Source: Microbacterium sp. SSM24
GTDB lineage: Bacteria > Actinomycetota > Actinomycetes > Actinomycetales > Microbacteriaceae
Length of the DNA: 64,000 nt
Assembly (NCBI RefSeq): GCF_025989145.1
Contig: NZ_JAPDNQ010000002.1
Span: forward strand, 372,001 to 436,000
Direction: 5' to 3'
Both the position numbers and the translations under genes were made by a program. The notes beneath the pieces were generated by a model that saw nothing but the letters and a program-made list of their open reading frames with translations, was not told the DNA's origin and ran no database searches. Positions 58,240-64,000 of the stretch are shown here, piece after piece (position 1 is the first letter of the stretch; every line of letters starts with the position of its first letter).

Positions 58240-60879
58240 TCAGTGCCCTGCTTCGTTCCAGTCCGCACCGCGGCCGATCTGCACGTCCAGCGGGACGGAG
58301 AGCTGCGCGGCGTCGCCCATCCGGTCCTTCACGATCCGCTCCGCGGCATCCCACTCCCCCGGGGCTACCTCCACGACCAGTTCGTCGTGGATCTGCAGCA
58401 GCACCCGCGAGCGCAGATCGGCGGTGGTGAAGTCATCGTGGATGTGGAACAGGGCGATCTTCATGATGTCGGCCGCGCTGCCCTGGATCGGGGCGTTGAG
58501 AGCGGCGCGCTCGGCGTTCTCGCGCAGTACGCGGTTGGGACTCGCGAGATCGGGGAACGGACGACGTCGCCCGAAGATGGTCTCGGTGTACCCGTCGATG
58601 CGCGCCTGCTCGACCGAGGAGCGCAGGTAGTCGCGGACCGCGCCGAAGCGGGCGAAGTACTCCATCATGAGCTGCTTCGCCTCGGACTGCTCGATGCGCA
58701 GCTGCTTCGACAGCCCGAACGCCGACAGGCCGTAGACGAGACCGTACGACATCGCCTTGACCTTCGTGCGCATCTGGGGCGTCACGTCGGCGGGGTCGAC
58801 GGCGAAGACTCGAGCACCGACGAAGCGGTGGAGGTCTTCGCCGGAGTTGAACGCCTCGATCAGGCCGGGGTCTTCGGAGAGGTGCGCCATGATGCGCATC
58901 TCGATCTGCGAGTAGTCGGCGGTCAGCAGCGTCTCGTAGCCCTCGCCGACGGTGAACGCGGAGCGGATGCGGCGACTCTCCTCGTTCCGGATCGGGATGT
59001 TCTGGAGGTTGGGGTCGGTGCTCGACAGTCGTCCTGTCTGGCTCCCGGTCTGCACGTAGGTGGTCCGGATGCGCCCATCCGTCGCGATCGCCGTGTCGAG
59101 CGACTCGATGATCTGACGCAGCTTCGTCGCCTCGCGGTGCTGGAGCAGCAGATCGAGGAACGGGTGCGGGTTGCTCTCCTGAAGATCGGCGAGGACCGCA
59201 GCATCCGTCGAGTACCCCGTCTTGGTCTTGCGGGTCTTGGGGAGCTGCAGTTCGTCGAAGAGAACCTCCTGCAGCTGCTTCGGCGAGCCGAGGTTGACCT
59301 CTCGGCCGATGGCGGCGAAGGCCTGCTGCGCGATCGCGTCGGCACGCTCGCCCAGCTCGCCCGAGAAGGAGGAGAGCGTGTCGTGCGACACCGCGACGCC
59401 GGCGAGCTCCATGTCGGCGAGAGTGAGCAGCGTCGGCAGCTCGATGTCGGACAGCACCGCGGCGACGCTGTCGGCCAGCTCGCCGCGCAGGGCCTCCGTC
59501 ACGCGGATGCCGAACCAGGCGAGCTGACCGGGGGTGGCGCCCTCGGTCTCGGGCACCAGCTGGGTCGGGTCTGCTTCAGGGAGCTTCTCGTCGAGGTACC
59601 GGTCGACGAGGTCGGCGAGGGTCTTGTCGGGAAAGCTTGGCCGGAGCAGCCACCCGGCCACGATCGTGTCGAAGGCGAGACCGCCGAGGGTCAATCCTGC
59701 GCGGCGGAGCGCCTTGACCTGCGGCTTCGCGTCGCTGAGCACCTTCGGCGCGTCGGAGGCGAGCCACGAACGCAGTGCGTCCGCGACCTCGGGGGTCCAG
59801 TCGGCTTCGGCCGCGGCATCCGCCGTCGCGAAGCCCGCCCGGCGAGGAAGGCCGCCCTCGACGACGAGGCTGACGCCCACCTCACCCTGCGCCGCCTCGA
59901 GCCACGCGAGCAGGTCGGCCGGCGAGGGTTCGACGGGCACCGGCATCGGCACGGCAGCGGCGCTCGCGACCGCGGCCATCTGCTGCTCGATGCCGGCGAG
60001 CTCGGCCACGCGCGGAATGAGCGTCTTGAACTCCAGCCGCGCGAAGATGTCGCGCACCGCCTGCGCGTCCATCGGCTTCACCTCGAGGTCGGCCACCGCG
60101 ACGGGAAGCTCGACATCGCGGAGGAGCCGGTTGAGGGCGCGGTTGCGCCGCACGGTGTCGAGATTGTCGCGTAGGTTGCCGCCGACGACACCGGTGACCT
60201 TGTCGGCGTTGTCGAGCAGCTCGTCGAGCGACCCGAACTGGTTCAGCCACTTCACCGCGGTCTTCTCGCCGACCTTCGGCACGCCGGGCAGGTTGTCACT
60301 CGTCTCGCCGACGAGCGCGGCGATGTCGGGATACTGCTCCGGAGGCACCCCGTAGCGATCGATGACGGCCTGGCGGTCGTAGCGCTTGAGCTGCGAGACG
60401 CCCTGCACGTTCGGATAGAGCAGCGTGACGTCGTCGTCGACGAGCTGAATGGTGTCGCGATCGCCCGAGCACACGAGGACGTCGAAGTGCTCCTCGGCCG
60501 CCTGCGTGGCCAGCGTCGCGAGGATGTCGTCGGCCTCGATGTCTTCTTTCTGGATGACGGTGATGCTCATCGCAGCGAGGCAGTCCTGCAGGATCGGGAT
60601 CTGTCCCTTGAACTCGGACGGCGTCTCGGAGCGGTTCGCCTTGTACTCGGGGTACTCGCGCGTGCGGAACGACTGCCGAGACGTGTCGAACGCCACGGCC
60701 AGGTGCGTCGGACGCTCGGCCTTGATGAGGTTGATGAGCATCGCGAGGAACCCGTAGATGCCGTTGGTGTGCTGCCCGTCCTTCGTCGAGAAGTTGTCGA
60801 CGGGGAGGGCGTAGAACGCCCGGTAGGCCAGCGAATGGCCGTCTACGACGAGAAGGGTAGGCTTTGCGGAGTCCGTCAC
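58240..60879 (-). CDS. polA: DNA polymerase I
   Basis: 879 residues. The 5'-nuclease domain (about 1-290) includes FDTSRQSFR and VVCSGDRDTIQLVD. The central exonuclease-like region (about 320-480) lacks the DxE and other acidic motifs of a proofreading domain, as usual in actinobacteria. The polymerase domain has motif A DYSQIEMRIMAHLSEDP, motif B RRRPFPD...ERAALNAPIQGSAADIMK and motif C QIHDELVVEV (His-Asp-Glu at 831-833). It functions in Okazaki fragment maturation and repair. GTG 60879 is 6 nt after TAGAGT, no Shine-Dalgarno. Confidence 0.96.
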   Translation of the reverse strand: MTDSAKPTLLVVDGHSLAYRAFYALPVDNFSTKDGQHTNGIYGFLAMLINLIKAERPTHLAVAFDTSRQSFRTREYPEYKANRSETPSEFKGQIPILQDCLAAMSITVIQKEDIEADDILATLATQAAEEHFDVLVCSGDRDTIQLVDDDVTLLYPNVQGVSQLKRYDRQAVIDRYGVPPEQYPDIAALVGETSDNLPGVPKVGEKTAVKWLNQFGSLDELLDNADKVTGVVGGNLRDNLDTVRRNRALNRLLRDVELPVAVADLEVKPMDAQAVRDIFARLEFKTLIPRVAELAGIEQQMAAVASAAAVPMPVPVEPSPADLLAWLEAAQGEVGVSLVVEGGLPRRAGFATADAAAEADWTPEVADALRSWLASDAPKVLSDAKPQVKALRRAGLTLGGLAFDTIVAGWLLRPSFPDKTLADLVDRYLDEKLPEADPTQLVPETEGATPGQLAWFGIRVTEALRGELADSVAAVLSDIELPTLLTLADMELAGVAVSHDTLSSFSGELGERADAIAQQAFAAIGREVNLGSPKQLQEVLFDELQLPKTRKTKTGYSTDAAVLADLQESNPHPFLDLLLQHREATKLRQIIESLDTAIATDGRIRTTYVQTGSQTGRLSSTDPNLQNIPIRNEESRRIRSAFTVGEGYETLLTADYSQIEMRIMAHLSEDPGLIEAFNSGEDLHRFVGARVFAVDPADVTPQMRTKVKAMSYGLVYGLSAFGLSKQLRIEQSEAKQLMMEYFARFGAVRDYLRSSVEQARIDGYTETIFGRRRPFPDLASPNRVLRENAERAALNAPIQGSAADIMKIALFHIHDDFTTADLRSRVLLQIHDELVVEVAPGEWDAAERIVKDRMGDAAQLSVPLDVQIGRGADWNEAGH

Positions 60880-60885
60880 CCTGCA

Positions 60886-60891
60886 ACTCTA
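60886..60891 (-). promoter_or_regulatory. -10 box TAGAGT for polA
   Basis: TAGAGT ends 6 nt before GTG 60879; leaderless layout. Confidence 0.6.
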
Positions 60892-60936
60892 GCCAGGGTC
60901 GACGACACCCCCTCCCCTCGTCCCGAAGGTGCGCGC

Positions 60937-61362
60937 ATGCCCGAGAACTCCCCCGCGAACACCGATGGCCTCACGTGGGCGGCGAACCGCGGAATGGGCG
61001 CACTCGCCGAGAAGATGGGCGTCGTGTTCACCGAGTTCTCGATCGAACGCTGCGTCGCGACGATGCCCGTCGAAGGCAATACCCAGCCTGTCGGGCTCCT
61101 GCACGGCGGCGCCTACGTCGTGCTCGGCGAGTCCCTCGGATCGATGGCGGCGAACCTTCACGCCGGCCCCGGACGGCTCGCCGTGGGCGTCGACATCAAC
61201 GCCACCCACACCCGCTCGGCGACATCCGGACTCGTCACCGGGGTGTGCACGCCGATCCATCTCGGCAGCACGATCACCGTGCACGAGATCGTCGTGACCG
61301 ACGATCAGGACCGCCGCTGCTCCACGGTCCGCATCACGAACCACATACGCCGGATCGACTAG
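60937..61362 (+). CDS. PaaI-type hotdog thioesterase
   Basis: 141 residues of the PaaI/YdiI hotdog group: ERCVATMPVEGNTQPVGLLHGGAYVVLGESLGSMAAN (HGG with catalytic Glu) and VDINATHTRSATSGLVTGVCTPIHLGSTITVHEI. It hydrolyses an acyl- or aryl-CoA thioester. ATG 60937 has GAAGG 8 nt upstream. It is divergent from polA and convergent with the ANTAR regulator across a hairpin. Mycobacteria carry a similar thioesterase gene beside polA. Confidence 0.87.
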   Translation: MPENSPANTDGLTWAANRGMGALAEKMGVVFTEFSIERCVATMPVEGNTQPVGLLHGGAYVVLGESLGSMAANLHAGPGRLAVGVDINATHTRSATSGLVTGVCTPIHLGSTITVHEIVVTDDQDRRCSTVRITNHIRRID

Positions 61363-61377
61363 CGATCGGCGAGAACG

Positions 61378-61415
61378 AGAGAAGCGGATGCCCCGTGGGA
61401 GACATCCGCTTCTCT
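61378..61415. terminator. Bidirectional hairpin terminator (GCGGATGCCCCGTG family)
   Basis: Perfect 13-bp stem AGAGAAGCGGATG / CATCCGCTTCTCT with a 12-nt loop between convergent genes. It shares GCGGATGCCCCGTG with the hairpin at 63676-63720. Confidence 0.8.
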
Positions 61416-61429
61416 GAACTCCGTGCGCC

Positions 61430-62047
61430 CTACTTCTTCGGGGCGAGCTGCTCGATGATCGCCTTGGCGACGTCCTGCATGGTGAGGCGGCGATCCATCG
61501 ACGCCTTCTGGATCCAGCGGAACGCCTCGGGCTCGGACAGGCCCATCTTCTCGTTGAGGAGGCCCTTCGCGCGGTCCACCAGCTTGCGGGTCTCGAAGCG
61601 CTCGACCATGTCGGCGACCTCGGCCTCGAGCGTGATGATCTGCTCGTAGCGGGCCAGTGCGATCTCGATCGCCGGGAGCAGATCGTTGGGCGTGAACGGC
61701 TTCACGACGTAGGCCAGCGCGCCGGCCTCGCTCGCGCGCTCCACGAGCTCCTTCTGGCTGAACGCCGTGAGGAGGACCACCGGTGCGATGTGGTTCTTGC
61801 TGAGCTTCTCGGCCGCCGAGATGCCGTCGAGCTGAGGCATCTTGACGTCCATGATGACGAGGTCGGGACGCAGATCTGTCGCGAGCTGCACGGCCGTCTC
61901 GCCGTCACCCGCCTCGCCGACGACGTCGAATCCGTTGTCGCGGAGGATCTCCACGATGTCGAGGCGGATCAGCGACTCGTCCTCGGCGACCACCACGCGG
62001 CGGGGGGTCGAGGCCGGCGCTGGGGGGGTCTGCTCCTGGTCAGTCAC
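61430..62047 (-). CDS. pdtaR: ANTAR-domain response regulator (PdtaR-like)
   Basis: 205 residues: receiver domain (about 16-135) with AEDE acidic pocket, phosphorylatable Asp67 in LVIMDVKMP and Lys in YVVKPF; then a coiled coil and ANTAR RNA-binding domain (about 140-200, KLVDRAKGLLNEKMGLSEPEAFRWIQKASMDRRLTMQDVA). ANTAR proteins bind twin-hexaloop RNA to prevent termination. The order with polA matches M. tuberculosis Rv1626 (pdtaR). The partner kinase pdtaS is not in the window. GTG 62047 is 6 nt after TAGGAT; ATG 62050 is the alternative. Confidence 0.9.
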   Translation of the reverse strand: MTDQEQTPPAPASTPRRVVVAEDESLIRLDIVEILRDNGFDVVGEAGDGETAVQLATDLRPDLVIMDVKMPQLDGISAAEKLSKNHIAPVVLLTAFSQKELVERASEAGALAYVVKPFTPNDLLPAIEIALARYEQIITLEAEVADMVERFETRKLVDRAKGLLNEKMGLSEPEAFRWIQKASMDRRLTMQDVAKAIIEQLAPKK

Positions 62048-62053
62048 CATTGA

Positions 62054-62068
62054 ATCCTACGGTATGGT
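62054..62068. promoter_or_regulatory. Divergent -10 boxes of pdtaR and tRNA-Leu(CAA)
   Basis: On the minus strand TAGGAT (62054-62059) is 6 nt before GTG 62047. On the plus strand TATGGT (62063-62068) is 29 bp before the tRNA 5' end. The two hexamers are only 3 bp apart, so RNA polymerase could not occupy both at once. Confidence 0.45.
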
Positions 62069-62097
62069 CAATCGCGGAAGCGCGGCATCAGCCGCCT

Positions 62098-62180
62098 GCC
62101 GGTGTGGCGGAATGGCAGACGCGACCGACTCAAACTCGGTTGCCCGAAAGGGCGTGTGGGTTCGACTCCCACCACCGGCA
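62098..62180 (+). tRNA. tRNA-Leu (anticodon CAA)
   Basis: 83-nt type II tRNA. Acceptor stem GCCGGTG pairs with CACCGGC, discriminator A; anticodon stem ACCGA/TCGGT encloses CTCAAAC, giving CAA, which reads UUG; long variable arm TTGCCCGAAAGGGCGT-like and T-loop TTCGACT. CCA is not encoded. It ends 4 bp from the convergent MinD-like gene stop. Confidence 0.95.
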
Positions 62181-62184
62181 CTCG

Positions 62185-63585
62185 TCAGAGGCGATCCGCG
62201 ATCGTCGCCGCCGCGGTCAGCCAGGCGTCGCCCGTCTCAGGCGACAGTGCATCGAAGTCGATCGGACCGCCGTCGACGAGAGACGCGTCGAACGGCGCGA
62301 TCACGACACCCGAGGTCACCTGCTGGAAATGGCGGGTCAGACGCGCCTCGAGCTTCTTGTCGGGTCGCGACGATGGCGCGGTGAGCACGGTGATCGCGCG
62401 GTCGACCTTGTCGCCGAAGCCCTTCTCGCGCAGTCCGTCGAGGAGCCACGCGGCACTGGCGGCCGTGTCCTCCCGCACCGTCGAGACGATGACGAGCTGG
62501 TCGGCGGCCGCGACCGAGGCGATCCAGTTGGACGCCCGCATGTTGTTGCCGGTGTCGACGATCATGAGCCGGTAGTAGCGGCGCAGCAGCCCGTGAAGGC
62601 GATCGAACGCCACCGCGTCGATGGTGGAGGATGCCGCGGCATCCTCGTCGGAGGCGAGCACGTCGAATCGCGCGTCGACCTGCGTGCGCACGTAGGTGTC
62701 GAGGGTCGCGAGACCCGACGCGCTCGGATCGGAGAACCGGTCGAGATCCTCGAGGAGATCGACGGCGGTGCGATGGTGCGGCGCGTTCTGCGCGCGCCAG
62801 CCCAGCGTCCCCCGGGTCTCGTTGTTGTCCCACGCGAGCGTCGCGCCACCCCGCAGCGTGCCGAAGGTCGCGGCGAGCAGCAGCGTGCTCGTGGTCTTGT
62901 GCGCGCCGCCCTTCGGGTTGAGCACGACGATCGTGCGCGGCGCATCGAGGCGGCGCTGCACGCGCTTCTCGCGGTCGAGCCGCGACTGCTCTCCACGACC
63001 CGGCTGGGGCGAGATCAGGCCTCCGGTCGCCCTGCGGACGGCGGCCTGCCAGCCCTCGGTCGCACGCGGCTTGTCGCCGTCATCGCGGGAGTCGAGCAGG
63101 TCCTGGACGGTCGGCTTGGCGATCTCGCGTGCCGCGGATGACGATGCGCGCGTGAGCGGAGGCTCCGTGGAGCGCGTGGCGGGGGCTTCCTCGACGACGG
63201 ATGTCGCCGCGGGCGCGGGTGCCGGTACAGGTGCGGCGCTGATGCTCACCGGTGCGCTCAGTGGCACGACGCTCAGCGGCTCGGCGGCGGAAGCGGGCTC
63301 GACGCTCGCGGGCTCGGCGGCGGGAGCAGCCGCGGCGGCGGGTGCTGACTCCGCGAAGGTGCCGTCGGGATGCACGATCAGAGGCCAGCGCGAGGACCCT
63401 TCGACCAGGGTCGCGTGAGCCGGCTCGCCCGCGGATGCCGCCAGCAGCCGGATCTCCTCGACGACACGATCGCGCAGCGCGCGGCTGTCGGCAGCGATGA
63501 CCTCTTCGACGTCGGATCCGACGTGAACCTCGGCAACCGTGCTCGACAGGATGTGCACCGTCGCTTCGGGCGTGCGTGTAGTCAT
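62185..63585 (-). CDS. MinD/ParA-like ATPase with variant P-loop and disordered linker
   Basis: 466 residues. N-terminal 80 residues form a small alpha/beta region (LRDRVVEEIRLLAASAGEPAHATLVEGSSRWPLIVHPDG); residues about 80-160 are an Ala/Pro/Ser/Glu-rich linker; residues 217-460 are a SIMIBI ATPase. The deviant Walker A is NPKGGAHKTT (223-232): the MinD signature lysine is kept but the Gly before the second Lys is His. IVDTGNNMRASNWIASVAAADQLVIV resembles the MinD switch. Similar ATPases accompany type VII secretion or chromosome/polarity systems, but none is adjacent. ATG 63585 has AGGAGG upstream. Confidence 0.82.
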   Translation of the reverse strand: MTTRTPEATVHILSSTVAEVHVGSDVEEVIAADSRALRDRVVEEIRLLAASAGEPAHATLVEGSSRWPLIVHPDGTFAESAPAAAAAPAAEPASVEPASAAEPLSVVPLSAPVSISAAPVPAPAPAATSVVEEAPATRSTEPPLTRASSSAAREIAKPTVQDLLDSRDDGDKPRATEGWQAAVRRATGGLISPQPGRGEQSRLDREKRVQRRLDAPRTIVVLNPKGGAHKTTSTLLLAATFGTLRGGATLAWDNNETRGTLGWRAQNAPHHRTAVDLLEDLDRFSDPSASGLATLDTYVRTQVDARFDVLASDEDAAASSTIDAVAFDRLHGLLRRYYRLMIVDTGNNMRASNWIASVAAADQLVIVSTVREDTAASAAWLLDGLREKGFGDKVDRAITVLTAPSSRPDKKLEARLTRHFQQVTSGVVIAPFDASLVDGGPIDFDALSPETGDAWLTAAATIADRL

Positions 63586-63675
63586 GGTTCCTCCTGCGCG
63601 GTGGGCCTGAGCGCGAGACAACGCTAGCCGACACGGCGCGCGGTGCGGCCGAGGCGTGCCGAGTCCGTGTGCACG

Positions 63676-63720
63676 CGCAGAAGAGCGGATGCCCCGTGCC
63701 GAGGCATCCGCTCTTCTGCG
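63676..63720 (-). terminator. Long hairpin terminator of the SHOCT gene
   Basis: Perfect 18-bp stem CGCAGAAGAGCGGATGCC / GGCATCCGCTCTTCTGCG with a 9-nt loop, 4 bp after the SHOCT stop codon. It shares the core GCGGATGCCCCGTG with the hairpin at 61378-61415. Confidence 0.8.
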
Positions 63721-63724
63721 TCGT

Positions 63725-64000
63725 TCAGGCGCCGAAGTACTGGTTCCCGAGCGCCTTGCTCTTGAGGGCATCGAACTCGCCCTGCGAGATCGAACCCGCG
63801 TCGAGGAGAGCCTTCGCCTTGGCGATGTCGTCGGCGGGGCTCGCGGAGGCCGCCGGCTTGTAGTCGTCGACCTCGGGGGCGCCGGCGTAGCGCGCCCGCG
63901 CCCGCTGCGCCATGCCGGATCCGCGGGCGATCACGTAGATGAGCGCCGTGAGGAACGGAATGAAGACCAGGGCGATGATCCACAGCGCCTTGAACCATCC
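63725..64000 (-). CDS. SHOCT-domain membrane protein, 3' part
   Basis: The 91 visible residues are the C-terminal part of a gene that continues past the right edge. A hydrophobic helix (FKALWIIALVFIPFLTALIYVIARG) is followed by a basic stretch and the C-terminal SHOCT motif DDIAKAKALLDAGSISQGEFDALKSKAL. Many such actinobacterial proteins have an N-terminal PLDc_N helix hairpin before this region. SHOCT is an oligomerisation-type motif of unknown role. Confidence 0.8.
   Translation of the reverse strand, partial: GWFKALWIIALVFIPFLTALIYVIARGSGMAQRARARYAGAPEVDDYKPAASASPADDIAKAKALLDAGSISQGEFDALKSKALGNQYFGA

Noticed and set aside
55929..58430. An 833-residue plus-strand open frame over the phosphoribosyltransferase, DUF885 and polA ends
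   Set aside because: It crosses three annotated genes, in a wrong frame or antisense, and lacks domains.
58243..60174. A 643-residue plus-strand open frame opposite polA
   Set aside because: polA motifs A, B and C read correctly on the minus strand; the opposite frame has no family features.
1..64000. CRISPR array, prophage, insertion sequence or genomic island
   Set aside because: No spaced direct repeats, transposase, integrase or phage structural genes were seen, and both tRNA genes lack adjacent integrases or repeated ends.

Overview
This window reads as the chromosome of a high-GC actinobacterium, most likely Microbacterium or a close Microbacteriaceae relative. The evidence is by inspection only: very GC-rich third codon positions, many GTG starts, RbpA, twin PafB/PafC WYL regulators, an actinobacterial HelY helicase, an ANTAR response regulator beside polA, and many 4-bp ATGA/GTGA gene overlaps. 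The two edge genes are cut: an EamA transporter at the left edge and a SHOCT-domain protein at the right edge. I see no prophage, insertion sequence, CRISPR array or rRNA. No gene-free stretch exceeds about 200 bp.

Left part (1-13.5 kb): branched-chain amino acid catabolism. An AsnC/Lrp regulator diverges from bkdABC (branched-chain 2-oxoacid dehydrogenase E1a, E1b, E2). After a Tat-exported phosphoesterase, a TetR regulator diverges from a five-gene acyl-CoA operon: carboxyltransferase, biotin carboxylase, acyl-CoA dehydrogenase, MaoC-like hydratase and CitE-like lyase. This content matches the leucine-degradation locus of Mycobacterium tuberculosis, but split in two. Each half has candidate operators in front of it.

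13.5-22.7 kb holds single-gene units: DUF1801, histidine phosphatase, sirtuin, SpoU methyltransferase, SGNH hydrolase, DEAH helicase, VIT1/CCC1 transporter, tRNA-Leu(GAG), M20 peptidase and UppP.

22.8-36.5 kb is a conserved actinobacterial block: PAC2, HAD phosphatase, trmI, FKBP lipoprotein, pafB, pafC, tatA, tatC, helY, lnt, then rbpA and a GDPD/SPFH/NfeD operon on the other strand. The pupylation/proteasome genes that other actinobacteria carry between trmI and pafB are absent here.

36.5-50.6 kb carries an SDR with an altered active site, an S9 peptidase, an HdeD-like membrane protein, a compact operon of molybdenum oxidoreductase, flavin reductase and zinc-ribbon protein, several small metabolic genes, and an MFS-psuG-psuK pseudouridine cluster. 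50.6-58.2 kb has an ArsR/SRPBCC pair behind a 33-bp dyad, a DHFR-like protein, a second SGNH hydrolase, an MFS transporter, a luciferase-like oxidoreductase, a phosphoribosyltransferase and a DUF885 protein. 58.2-64 kb has polA, a hotdog thioesterase, the ANTAR regulator, tRNA-Leu(CAA), a MinD-like ATPase with an altered P-loop, and the partial SHOCT gene.

A window-wide signal is that about twenty genes have a -10-like TANNNT hexamer exactly 6-7 nt before the ATG/GTG, mostly with no Shine-Dalgarno sequence. That is the layout of leaderless transcripts, and it decides many of the start sites given here.
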